64,000 nt of DNA from positions 1 to 64,000 of the forward strand of contig NZ_JAJRCG010000002.1 of NCBI RefSeq assembly GCF_028679125.1, given 5' to 3'. The first letter of the stretch is position 1, and each line of letters begins with the position of its first letter. This document shows, piece after piece, positions 16,870 to 25,259 of the stretch. Below the pieces are notes generated by a model. That model was not told where the DNA came from. It ran no database searches and saw nothing but the letters and a program-made list of their open reading frames with translations. Both the position numbers and the translations under genes were made by a program. This DNA comes from Methanoregula sp. (GTDB lineage Archaea; Halobacteriota; Methanomicrobia; Methanomicrobiales; Methanospirillaceae).

Positions 16870-18237
16870 CTAGATCGCAAGGATCTGCCGTATGTGGTTT
16901 TTTACTTCATTATAGAATGCCGCTGCTGTGACACTGGTGTCAGCATCAACGAAAATGCGGATGATGGGTTCGGTGCCGGATGATCTTACGAGAACCCAGT
17001 CTGTTTTTTTGTGTATTTTTATACCATCAGTTTCATCAATTATCTCATGCGAATAAACCGTTTTTAATAATTCTAGTATCTCGGCTCCCTTGTTAGTGGC
17101 AATTTTTTCCTTGATAATCACCCGTTTTGGGAGTTGGTCAACATGCTCGGAAAGCGTTTTCCCGGTTGATGAGAGAAGAAACACCATCATTGCTGCAGTC
17201 ATGCCCCCATCCCGGCAGAACTGATGATCGGGGAAGATCAATCCACCATTCCCCTCACCTCCGAAAATCACTGGTTTCCCCTGTTCCAGCAATGAACGCA
17301 TGGTCCTGGCAACGTAAATGCTTCCCACGGCAGTATATTCTACCGAACATTGTTCCGATTTGGCAACGGATTCCAGAATCTGCCCCGTGCTGACCGGGGT
17401 AACAATAATTCCCTTCTTATTATGGCAGATATGTTGTGCTATCAGCGCAAATTGCTGGTTTTCCTCGACAAACCTTCCCTGTTCGTCGATAAACACCGCA
17501 CGATCTGCATCCCCGTCATGAGCAACCCCGAATGCAGCGCCGCTGCTTGTGACAAGGGCAGCACAGTTCTTCAGGCCCTCTACTGATGGTTCCGGCAGCC
17601 TGCCAGGGAATGTTCCATCCATTATTCCATTGATGGTGATTACCTTGCATCCCATTTCCGTAAGTATTCGTGATGTGGTCAGACATGCCGGGCCGGATCC
17701 TGGATCAACGACTACGGTCATTCCTTTGCCTGGCTTGCCAGAAAAATAACCGGTGATTGCTTTGATATAGTGTTCAATATGTTCCGGGGCTGCGGTTTCT
17801 GTCCCGACTTTATCCCAGGGAACCGTTGTGAATGACCGGTTAAATAGTATCTGCTCAAGTTTGATGGTCTCCTCATCTCCCATCTCTGTGCCATCCGGTT
17901 CGATGATCTTCACGCCATTATATTCCGGAGGATTGTGCGATGCGGTGATCATTGCTCCTCCGTCAAATTTTCCCTTGACAGTATACTGTAGTGCTGGTGT
18001 GGGCAGAATCCCACAATCAACAACATCACAGCCGGTAGAAAGAAGCCCTGCTTTCAAGGCTCTTACAAACATATCGCCGGAAGTACGAGTATCTCTGCCA
18101 ACGGCGATCCTACCCTTTCGCATTGAACCGAGGGATTTACCAATTGCAAGCACCAGTTCCGGTGTGAGTTCTTTTCCAACAACTCCTCTCACACCGTTTG
18201 TTCCGAATAATCGTTTCTGCATTTTTTTTACGGTCAT
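16870..18237 (-). CDS. glmM: Phosphoglucosamine mutase / phosphohexomutase
   Basis: The enzyme interconverts glucosamine 6-phosphate and glucosamine 1-phosphate on the way to UDP-N-acetylglucosamine for glycans and surface glycoproteins. The 455-residue protein has all four mutase motifs: LFGTNGVRG near the N-terminus, the catalytic serine in ITASHNPPEYNG (about residue 100), the metal loop HDGDADRA, and the phosphate-binding RSSGTEPIIRI near the C-terminus. ATG 18237 is chosen; 18249 and 18222 are alternatives. Other archaeal phosphomannomutases share these motifs, so the sugar specificity is assigned by overall similarity. It lies 26 bases after mobB on the same strand. Confidence 0.88.
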   Translation of the reverse strand: MTVKKMQKRLFGTNGVRGVVGKELTPELVLAIGKSLGSMRKGRIAVGRDTRTSGDMFVRALKAGLLSTGCDVVDCGILPTPALQYTVKGKFDGGAMITASHNPPEYNGVKIIEPDGTEMGDEETIKLEQILFNRSFTTVPWDKVGTETAAPEHIEHYIKAITGYFSGKPGKGMTVVVDPGSGPACLTTSRILTEMGCKVITINGIMDGTFPGRLPEPSVEGLKNCAALVTSSGAAFGVAHDGDADRAVFIDEQGRFVEENQQFALIAQHICHNKKGIIVTPVSTGQILESVAKSEQCSVEYTAVGSIYVARTMRSLLEQGKPVIFGGEGNGGLIFPDHQFCRDGGMTAAMMVFLLSSTGKTLSEHVDQLPKRVIIKEKIATNKGAEILELLKTVYSHEIIDETDGIKIHKKTDWVLVRSSGTEPIIRIFVDADTSVTAAAFYNEVKNHIRQILAI

Positions 18238-18263
18238 ATGCACTACCACTTGTTGTATTACAG

Positions 18264-18677
18264 TTATTTAAAATCGTCAAAAAGATGGAGCGATTGTATT
18301 ACGTCATCAGTCGTAGGATTGGATAATACGCACCGATCTATCTCGAGGTTTCCAATCACAATTTTCGCAAAGGATCGTTTTTTATATCCTTCAATGATGG
18401 CAAACCCGATCCCCTTGTCAGCATAGAACCGCAGGGTATCATCAAGCTCCGTACTGTCAATTACCGATACGGTTTTTTTTGCATCAATCCCGGTTGTGAT
18501 GTCTGCACCGGCATTAAAAAAATGGGTGGTATCTTTCTCATCTTCAAGATGATACTCGTGATCCCCCAGATGTTTTATTACGCCTACAGATCCAATTTTT
18601 TTCAGTTCAGGAACCAGTTTTCGGATGAATGTTGTTTTTCCTGAGTTTGACCTGCCTGCGACCTGAATAATTTTCAT
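18264..18677 (-). CDS. mobB: Molybdopterin-guanine dinucleotide biosynthesis protein B
   Basis: This 137-residue P-loop GTPase-like protein assists attachment of GMP to molybdopterin for molybdenum or tungsten enzymes such as formate and formylmethanofuran dehydrogenases, which methanogens need. Walker A is GRSNSGKTT at residues 8-16, and the switch-like stretch IEGYKKRSFAKIVIG is near residue 95. The start overlaps the stop of the upstream gene by 4 bases, indicating translational coupling. The partner MobA is not here. Confidence 0.9.
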   Translation of the reverse strand: MKIIQVAGRSNSGKTTFIRKLVPELKKIGSVGVIKHLGDHEYHLEDEKDTTHFFNAGADITTGIDAKKTVSVIDSTELDDTLRFYADKGIGFAIIEGYKKRSFAKIVIGNLEIDRCVLSNPTTDDVIQSLHLFDDFK

Positions 18678-19477
18678 AATGATGTCTTCCTATCACTATG
18701 TTCTTCCCGGATGAGAAAATCCTGATGATTGGTTTCGCTGGTTTTTTCTTCGGGAGGACGCGGGACACCCCTCTGTAATGGTGAATTATTTTCCGAATTA
18801 TCCGGCAACTCCTTCCCAATCAATGGTGTGAGGTCTATCTTTTGATCCGTGGATGGAATTGAAGGGAGGATGAGGGATTTTTCCTGAAGTTTTTCAGGAG
18901 AATTTGGTATGGCATCCTGCGATTCATCGGTTTTGTTACTGTCCTCATTACGAGTCTTAAGCATGGTTTTTGCTGCCTCGCCGACACTTCTCATTACGCA
19001 GGTGATACGATCTTCAATATCAATCTCCTCATCTATGTCGAGGGTGGTCCCTTCGACTTCCAGGAGGAAACGGGAAACTTCACTGGCTTCAAAAAGGAGG
19101 TCGTCAAGTTCATCTGTAGTAAAAAATCCACACATGGCGCCATAGAAGAATGTAGCACTGGCTTTACGGACTTTTCGTTTGAATGAATTCCGTGCCTGAT
19201 TGACTGCCTGGGGGGTGTATGTGTCTTCCATGAACGGAACAAGTTCTGGCAGATGCTTTCCAATAAATGTCATCTCTGCCCCTCCGGAGGTACGGAAGTC
19301 TGTACACAATCTGGCCAGGGCCCATTCACGAGCGGTAATGTACGTTCTCTTACGCAGAAACTGGTTCACTTTATGGTAGGTGGCACCATCGACCTTTTTG
19401 AATTTTTTATACTTGTTGATCTCTTGTTGTATTCCTGAATCATCCACGTTTGAACACCCATTGATTGATGTCATCAT
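18674..19477 (-). CDS. DUF5806-like archaeal protein
   Basis: The first about 165 of 267 residues resemble a family in methanogens and haloarchaea that I recall as DUF5806. The conserved pieces are YKKFKKVDGATYHKVNQFLR, TYITAREWALARLC, ELVPFMEDTYTPQAVNQARN and FFYGAMCGFFTTDELDDL. The remainder is low-complexity, acidic and polar and looks disordered. No catalytic motif is evident; the TAREWALARLCADF-like segment may be a helix-turn-helix-like unit. The function is unknown. It precedes mobB with a 4-base overlap, so it may be co-expressed with cofactor synthesis, though this may be chance. Confidence 0.75.
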   Translation of the reverse strand: MMTSINGCSNVDDSGIQQEINKYKKFKKVDGATYHKVNQFLRKRTYITAREWALARLCTDFRTSGGAEMTFIGKHLPELVPFMEDTYTPQAVNQARNSFKRKVRKASATFFYGAMCGFFTTDELDDLLFEASEVSRFLLEVEGTTLDIDEEIDIEDRITCVMRSVGEAAKTMLKTRNEDSNKTDESQDAIPNSPEKLQEKSLILPSIPSTDQKIDLTPLIGKELPDNSENNSPLQRGVPRPPEEKTSETNHQDFLIREEHSDRKTSL

Positions 19478-19827
19478 TTTTTAATGGACATTTTTCTGTT
19501 TTCTGTATAGCATTATTTGGTTTATTATTTATAAAATAAGTATGGGTTTTCCTTTTTTTATCGAGGATTAGTCACAATATCGGTGAATCTCCCACCGGAT
19601 TGTATGAGAAAATGGTTGGTAGTCAAAATGAAATTATATCATTTGGCATGAGACTCCGTTTCATCTCGTGACTGTTCAGAAATTTTTTGGATAACTCGGA
19701 TTAATCTGTCTAGAATTAACACATAACGAAGCCGGATGATTAGTGAGTCCTATAAGTGCCAATACAATAGTCAAGAACCGTTCATAAAAAATATTTGAAA
19801 TAAAAAAGGGAGACTGAGAATTCACAA
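19478..19827. other. AT-rich intergenic stretch, no gene seen
   Basis: 350 bases with poly-T and poly-A runs and no coding frame. It marks the boundary between core genes and the accessory region that follows. Confidence 0.5.
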
Positions 19828-20190
19828 TTATTTTTTTGGGGGTTGTTCCCCCATGATATCTTGGATATAATGCTTCATTCTTACCTGTGGTGAGGCATCA
19901 TTATTTTCCTTTTCTGCACTGTGCGTTTCATTTTGCTGATTGGGGGACTTTATAGTAGTGGTTAATTCTTGATTATTCCCCATGGGTAATCTGGTATGTT
20001 GCAATGATCGGATATTGGTATTCCTTGTAATAAATGAATCAAGCGCCGCTTTTGGTATTCTCCAGGCACGATAGGATATTTTTGTTCCCTCTAATTTTCC
20101 GGATCGAAGCCAGAGATGGACGGTCTTTTGGTGAACACCAAGAATTTCTGCAACCTGTTTGGGGTTCAGCAACTGGGTATTTTCATCCAT
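19828..20190 (-). CDS. Excisionase-family helix-turn-helix protein
   Basis: The N-terminal half of this 120-residue protein is a MerR/excisionase-type winged helix (HTH_17): LLNPKQVAEILGVHQKTVHLWLRSGKLEGTKI-like order, ending in WRIPKAALDSFI (residues 7-54). The rest is polar, Asn/Gln-rich and likely disordered. Such proteins bind DNA as excisionases or small regulators of mobile elements. Its location 2.2 kb from a tyrosine recombinase fits a mobile-element origin, but no attachment sites were found to prove it. Confidence 0.78.
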   Translation of the reverse strand: MDENTQLLNPKQVAEILGVHQKTVHLWLRSGKLEGTKISYRAWRIPKAALDSFITRNTNIRSLQHTRLPMGNNQELTTTIKSPNQQNETHSAEKENNDASPQVRMKHYIQDIMGEQPPKK

Positions 20191-20911
20191 TGTCTAATAT
20201 TACCAATGATTCCCTTTGCTTATAATCTTTCATCTAGTGAAAACGCGATCGTACATCCTACCAGTTGAGCAGCATTTTTACAGTTCTTTTAACTACTGTA
20301 TCATTTTCAATACACCATATCCTGTAGAGAAAAATGGTCTTGTGCCAAGTTATTGAATAAAGTGTGACGCGATCTGTTTGAGAAAGCGTTGTATTACTTT
20401 TTTCGTTTTGTTATGTATAGCATCATATGGTTTATTTAAAGAGAGACAAATGGAATATAATTTTTAAATACTGTCAATTTATGCCCCTTTTTGAAATTTA
20501 ACCCGAAATACCAACATATCCCGAATCTGCTAATTGTACATCCCTTCAGGGATGTAGAATAGGTATACCGATTAGTCACGGTGACACAACTGATCTTTTT
20601 GTCTGAAAACTTGTTTAAAGCGCGAATTCGGGAAAAATGCTGAATACCTGGTAATTCTCTGGCAACCACTCACCGGCATTCATAAAAAAATGAGAACCGT
20701 TATAACCCCAAATGGTTGTGGTTATTACAATTCTGTGGGGGATCTCTGTGATCTGGACTCGTTTTTTCATACCCGTGCGTGACTTCCTCGAACTTCTGTT
20801 CATGATAGTGAATTCTATCCAACGATTCCATATGGGAATAATTTGGGTCCATTTAATCTCCCCATGAAAATCGCATTTACTGCCTTTGTTTTCTATCTCA
20901 AGGATTGAAAA
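20191..20911. other. Gene-poor stretch with possible short remnants
   Basis: 720 bases without a convincing gene. A minus-strand frame at about 20615-20803 encodes a protein-like stretch (GEWLPENYQVFSIFPEFAL) but has weak start signals and may be a remnant. The perfect hairpin at 20537-20556 is listed separately. Confidence 0.4.
20537..20556. repeat. Perfect hairpin with 8-base arms
   Basis: TACATCCC-TTCA-GGGATGTA is a perfect inverted repeat with a four-base loop. No T-run follows on either strand, so a terminator role is not supported. Confidence 0.5.
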
Positions 20912-21358
20912 GTGAGGATAATAACCGATACTTCCAGTTCAATCGTTTCTCTTTCGGAAGCTTCAGGTCTGACTGTCGGGTTACTGATACTCTGTGTTTC
21001 CCTTTGTGGTAAGGTGTACTACGACTCGATAATGAGCGTTCTTAAATCGGTGATAACGAATCTTCTATTCATAGTGGATATTGTTGTTTTTAGGAACGTA
21101 GTTCTCACCGTATGCGTTCGTTATGATGATCGTTATATGGTATGTGAATTGGAAGAACTTGATCGCGATTTGCCAATTATCTCCTCTCGTCAGGGGATTA
21201 TGTTCATCATAAAGCAGTTAATAAGAATATTCACGTCAAATTCAACTACAAAATTCCCCTCTGAACTGGACTATAGGAGTATAATCTCAATGGTCATAAC
21301 CTGGACCCTGGCTGTGATGAGTTTAATATTATTTAACGTAAGTCAAAATCTTTGTTGA
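20912..21358 (+). CDS. Hypothetical membrane protein
   Basis: Not recognised. 148 residues from a GTG start, with hydrophobic segments near residues 20-35, 47-67 and 122-142 that could be membrane-spanning. A polar middle contains RYDDRYMVCELEELDRDLPI. Composition is AT-rich like the surrounding accessory DNA. There is no clear Shine-Dalgarno (AAGGATTG lies 17 bases upstream). It may be a real orphan gene or an eroded one. Confidence 0.4.
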   Translation: MRIITDTSSSIVSLSEASGLTVGLLILCVSLCGKVYYDSIMSVLKSVITNLLFIVDIVVFRNVVLTVCVRYDDRYMVCELEELDRDLPIISSRQGIMFIIKQLIRIFTSNSTTKFPSELDYRSIISMVITWTLAVMSLILFNVSQNLC

Positions 21359-21808
21359 TTTGTTATGTCCGGCAACATTAAATTTTCAGAACAAGCAGGG
21401 TCATTAGCAGGTGCATAAATTTTTGAGTTTTTTAATTAAATAGGACCCATTCTGGAGCCCGCTGCCAATATAAGGTATTTTTCAATAAATTAACCCGATT
21501 TTATCTCATTTATGCATATTTCATAAGAAAAACAGACGCGATCCGGAGTGCCTTTCCCACCTCACGGGTAATCCTGTTGTGATGACGATATATTCTTGGA
21601 ATTAATTCTTAAGCATTGTAATTCCCTGTCCTCGTCAAAACCGGATGGCACAAATGGATATCAGATCACGTGAAAAAAATTTACATCTTTAATTTCTACA
21701 CTCTCATAATTCACGATGGAAAATGGGAAGTATTGTAATGTGGATTATTTGGTTACATTTTTACGTTTATAATTTCTTTTTTCTACAGATTTGATATTGT
21801 TTTTTTTG
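21359..21808. other. AT-rich intergenic stretch
   Basis: 450 bases with no convincing frame; T-rich runs dominate from 21740. Nothing else identified. Confidence 0.4.
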
Positions 21809-21811
21809 CAG

Positions 21812-21964
21812 GTCGATTGTGAGGGTTTCATTCCCCCGCGTGGACCTCATCTGATTGCAATTCCTCACTGTTACTCGAAGAATTCCATGATCTGTGGATT
21901 GACCGTCTCTTTCGAAGGCATTGCGATGCGGCCCATATCTATCGCGGACTGGCGGTACAAGTAG
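21812..21964 (+). pseudogene. C-terminal gene remnant (unknown family)
   Basis: A 50-codon frame with codon use typical of this genome ends at TAG 21962-21964. It encodes VDCEGFIPPRGPHLIAIPH, a CYSKNSMICGLTV stretch, and MRPISIADWRYK at its end. No start codon lies in a plausible place; the DNA upstream becomes T-rich and non-coding. It therefore looks like the 3' end of a gene whose front has been lost. A hairpin terminator follows 12 bases later, which supports former expression on the plus strand. Confidence 0.4.
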
Positions 21965-21976
21965 GGAGCGATCATA

Positions 21977-21995
21977 CCTGCTAAAACAGGTTTTT
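21977..21995 (+). terminator. Hairpin-plus-T-run terminator
   Basis: CCTG-CTAAAA-CAGG followed directly by TTTTT, 12 bases after the TAG of the plus-strand remnant. Confidence 0.5.
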
Positions 21996-22008
21996 AATCG
22001 AATTTATT

Positions 22009-22236
22009 TTATAAATATCTCACGTTTTCTCTCTTGATCTGCATAGTAACCATTTCCAGATCCCCTGAAACGTTCATATCGTGCATCCAACGGAGTTTTT
22101 CAAGACTGATGGGTTGTTGGACCTCCGTGATGAAAAGAACCCCCCTTTTTGAGGTAATATAATTTCTTTCAGATTCATCAGTTCTTGATTTTTCTTCATT
22201 GATTGGTAAGACTGGTAGTGAATGGATAATTAAATT
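22009..22236 (-). pseudogene. Open frame without start codon, probable remnant
   Basis: A 75-codon open stretch on the minus strand, ending TAA at 22009, has convincing coding composition in its second half: GVLFITEVQQPISLEKLRW, then MHDMNVSGDLEMVTMQIKRE. The first ATG lies well inside the frame. It is not recognised. It converges with the remnant at 21812-21964, and both may be pieces of an eroded element. Confidence 0.35.
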
Positions 22237-22318
22237 CTATTCAATATTCAAAACGACCGTTTGCCGTGCTCTGCAAAATCTCTCAAATATTTGTGGAGAT
22301 ATCGCAATTTGGAGACTT

Positions 22319-22338
22319 CGCAGAATAGTTATTCTGCG
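22319..22338. promoter_or_regulatory. Palindrome directly upstream of the recombinase promoter
   Basis: CGCAGAATA-GT-TATTCTGCG has perfect 9-base arms and a 2-base spacer, ending 37 bases before the recombinase ATG. It is followed by a TATA-like TTTATTTATTA (about 22345-22355). That would place transcription start within a few bases of the ATG, giving a leaderless message. It could be an operator or a recombinase-binding site. Confidence 0.55.
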
Positions 22339-22375
22339 CAAACCTTTATTTATTAGAGATATGATAGAATAGAGC

Positions 22376-23296
22376 ATGGAACGCGGTTATTTTTCCGAGT
22401 GGCTCAAAAGCTACCGGAACTACCTCCGCATGAGAAATTATTCTCCCCGAACGCTTGATAGCTATGAGCAGGTTATCAAGCATTTCGGGTACTATGTCTG
22501 GCTCCGCCGGAATGCCGATCCGACAAAACTCGTTTTTTTCTGGAAGGATTTTGAAAAAGCCCGACTTGATACCTCTGTCGAAGTAACTCCGGTCATGATC
22601 AATGATTTTCTCTCCTTTGTCTCGTCAATGCAAACATATAAGCCCAAAACATTTCACCGGATGATTTCAACACTGAGTTCCTTTTACCGCTACCTGTATT
22701 CCCAGGAGATTGTCAATACAAACCCGATAACTGGTATAGATCGCCCCCGGATAAAACAGCAGGAAATAAAATATCTGAAACATAACCAGGTGCTCCGTCT
22801 GATAGATTCCATCGAAGATCCCCGTGACAAACTCATCGTAAGGACAATTTATGCAACGGGTGTGCGTGTATCTGAACTCTGTAACATGAATGTCGAAGAT
22901 ATCGATTTTGATGAACACACAATCCGGATCCGGGGAAAAGGGGACAAGATCCGTCTTGTTTTTATTGACGAGGACTCGCTTGCCGATATCCTGAAGTTTA
23001 TCGGGAATCGTATTATGGGGCCTTTATTCATCGGACAGCAGGGAAAACATATCTCCTCCAGGGCTATCCAGCACATTTTCAAGCACTATGCCCCTGCAGG
23101 GATAACGCCCCATAAGATACGGCACAGCTATGCCAGCGAGTTGTACAAACGCTCGAAAAATCTGAAGGTTGTTCAGGAAAATCTTGGTCATTCATCCATC
23201 AAGACAACTGAAATTTATCTGCACACTGATATCGATGAGCGGCGCCAGGTTTACCTGCAGTATTTCCCGCTCTCCGGATCCAATGAAAAGGCCTGA
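22376..23296 (+). CDS. Tyrosine recombinase (XerA/integrase family)
   Basis: This 306-residue site-specific recombinase has an N-terminal SAM-like core-binding domain (residues about 5-115, LKSYRNYLRMRNYSPRTLDSY) and a C-terminal catalytic domain. The catalytic residues are visible: Arg164 (ATGVRVSEL), Lys near 188 (RGKGDKIR), His246-x-x-Arg249 (HKIRHSYA), His272 (LGHSS) and nucleophile Tyr281 (TTEIYLHT). The length and arrangement fit archaeal XerA, which resolves chromosome dimers at dif, as well as integrases of small elements. The palindrome just upstream, the AT-rich surroundings, and tRNA-Gln 1.9 kb downstream leave both options open. Confidence 0.9.
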   Translation: MERGYFSEWLKSYRNYLRMRNYSPRTLDSYEQVIKHFGYYVWLRRNADPTKLVFFWKDFEKARLDTSVEVTPVMINDFLSFVSSMQTYKPKTFHRMISTLSSFYRYLYSQEIVNTNPITGIDRPRIKQQEIKYLKHNQVLRLIDSIEDPRDKLIVRTIYATGVRVSELCNMNVEDIDFDEHTIRIRGKGDKIRLVFIDEDSLADILKFIGNRIMGPLFIGQQGKHISSRAIQHIFKHYAPAGITPHKIRHSYASELYKRSKNLKVVQENLGHSSIKTTEIYLHTDIDERRQVYLQYFPLSGSNEKA

Positions 23297-24552
23297 TTTT
23301 TTTTATTTTCCTTGATATAAACCATATATTGCTATACAAAAATCATTCTTTTTTGCACATCAAATTGTAATGAAATTTTTCCGGTTTGTGTTATCGGCCT
23401 CTCATGATTTGATCCGTGGTTACATCCTGGAGATGTCGCATTGACATAAAATCGATTTGTCTTCTCGAGGTGGTATGGAATTCCCTCGTGTTGAGGTAAT
23501 TACATAGTGCGATGATGGGAATCACTGGCAAGGAATGGTTTTGTGTATTGGTTGTATTGGGAAATTGAAGAGAATCTGTGATGCTTATGGGTATCTTTTC
23601 GGGGGAATATATTTTGAAAATTATCCGTGGAAATCTTCCGAATCGTGTACATAGGTCTCAAGATATTTTCTCTAATCTGGCGACTGAAAAACAGAACATT
23701 GGATCTTTTTACAGTATAAATCTTCAATCTCCAATTAATATTTGAGTGGTTAACCTGAAAAATTGGATTTTAATTTCAATTCATTTATCTGGTGTAATTT
23801 TGTCTTTTCCAATTTTTTCCATTGTGGGATTATTATGAAGATACTTTTTTGAAATCCAAATTTTTAGATTCTAATCTCATCAGTTCTAATTATAAATTTT
23901 AATTTAATTCCAAAGTCTGGAGAACTTTCTTTCTGCATCCTTTTGACTTGGTTTACTTTGTTGTTTTTCAATTTGAATGTTCGGGAGATCTCTGGAATCT
24001 CTTATACTTTGGAAAAATTAGAATGATTTTCAATTAATGATACCATTCCAATTTTTCAAATTCCCTTGTTATCCTCTGGTGTGTGGGGTGCGTATGTGAA
24101 AATTTCATATATTTCCAATGTATTAATTTTCCTTCTAAAATTCATATTGTCAAAATATTTTGAAATCTACTCTCATCAGTAAATTTGTCTGACTTTCAAT
24201 TCTTTTCCTTAATTGATTCATTCTTTGCACATTTTAATTATAGCGATTATGAATCTTACGTTGATAACAGAAATATATCCAAATATTCCAAATGGTGGGA
24301 TATTTATTCAGTGTTTTCACAGTAAGGAAAACTGGAAATCCAATCTTATTCGTATAAAAATTTCATAATTGGTTTTTAAAAATACTGGAATTGCATTTCC
24401 AATTTGGAATCGTAAATTTGCCCTGTTTATTATAAAAAAAATTCTTATTATGACGTTGGTACTCTTATTTAGTATCGCATCCAATGATAAATTGGATTGG
24501 ATTCATACCGCAATTCTTTTTTGCCTCCTTACCGACATAGTATGGAGAATTT
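23297..24552. other. 1.25-kb AT-rich non-coding region with many TTCCAA/TTGGAA motifs
   Basis: No convincing gene on either strand; short frames such as 24369-24581 (from TTG) encode hydrophobic low-complexity peptides and are doubtful. From about 23760 to 24500 the words TCCAA and TTGGA recur at short intervals. A perfect palindrome TTCCAA-T-TTGGAA occurs at 24397-24409. The stretch is far longer than other intergenic gaps in the window. Confidence 0.55.
24397..24409. repeat. Palindrome TTCCAA-T-TTGGAA
   Basis: A perfect inverted repeat with 6-base arms and one central base, the best-formed example of the TTCCAA/TTGGAA words scattered through 23.7-24.5 kb. Confidence 0.5.
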
Positions 24553-25017
24553 ATGCCGCGGGTCCAGAAACGAAAATATGAAAAAATTGATGAAGCAGAG
24601 ATCGAACTGGTCATCAAATGTACTGACAGTCATGAATTCTATGAGCGGTACCGGGAAGCATTTCCCACGCGAAAGAAAGGAATTGACAGCATTAGTAAAA
24701 TCTGGAAACGCCGAGGAGAATTCATAAAAAAGCAACCCGGTGCCATTCAGGATTCTGAACCGGGTAGTTCCCGGAATCCCGAACTGGAAAATCTTGTCGG
24801 TGAGCAGAACAAGATTCTTGTGGAATTATCGGGTGTCATGAAAGAACAACTCAAAGTCAGCAAAGAGATCCTGGCAAGACTTCCAAAACAGATCCAGAAA
24901 TACGAAGAACCCGTTCTCCCAGCCATTAAACATGCGGAGACAAAATTGAAAGAATCCAAAGAACCGGTAAAGCAACCCGGTCATGAAAAACCAACAGATA
25001 TCATGATTGGATCCTGA
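24553..25017 (+). CDS. Hypothetical coiled-coil protein
   Basis: Not recognised. 154 mostly charged residues. The N-terminal part (residues 10-58, KYEKIDEAEIELVIKCTDS and FYERYREAFPTRKKGID) looks like a compact helical DNA-binding-like unit, as in homeodomain-like proteins that sense mismatched spacing; this is only a resemblance. Residues 75-115 (LENLVGEQNKILVELSGVM) form a likely coiled coil, and the tail is Lys/Pro-rich. ATG 24553 has no clear Shine-Dalgarno. It lies between the AT-rich region and tRNA-Gln and is probably accessory. Confidence 0.55.
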   Translation: MPRVQKRKYEKIDEAEIELVIKCTDSHEFYERYREAFPTRKKGIDSISKIWKRRGEFIKKQPGAIQDSEPGSSRNPELENLVGEQNKILVELSGVMKEQLKVSKEILARLPKQIQKYEEPVLPAIKHAETKLKESKEPVKQPGHEKPTDIMIGS

Positions 25018-25169
25018 TGCGGCAGTTCTGAATATTTTTTATTAAATCGCTGTGTACTCTCAAGACGGGTGAAAGAATAAATCGTTAGCCGGGAAGGTAT
25101 GCTTATAGTCCCCGACTGCCAACCATATATGACCTTTCCCAGCGGGTGAAGGAAGAACAGTTCATGAAA

Positions 25170-25242
25170 ACCCCCGTAGTGTAGCGGTCAATCATGCCGG
25201 CCTTTGGAGCCGGCGACACCAGTTCGAATCTGGTCGGGGGTA
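25170..25242 (+). tRNA. tRNA-Gln (anticodon TTG)
   Basis: 73 bases fold as a cloverleaf. The acceptor is ACCCCCG with CGGGGGT. The anticodon arm is CCGGC-CTTTGGA-GCCGG with TTG at positions 34-36. The T arm is ACCAG-TTCGAAT-CTGGT, and the discriminator is A. CCA is not encoded. TTG reads CAA, so this is glutamine. In this organism Gln-tRNA(Gln) is made by transamidation through GatDE, whose genes are at 34.6-37.7 kb. Boundaries are exact from pairing. Confidence 0.95.
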
Positions 25243-25259
25243 TCCGTACCGCATTCACG

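Noticed and set aside
22376-25242. Integrated element bounded by tRNA-Gln and a tRNA-derived direct repeat
   Set aside because: I could not find a second copy of the tRNA 3' end near the recombinase, so element borders are not supported.
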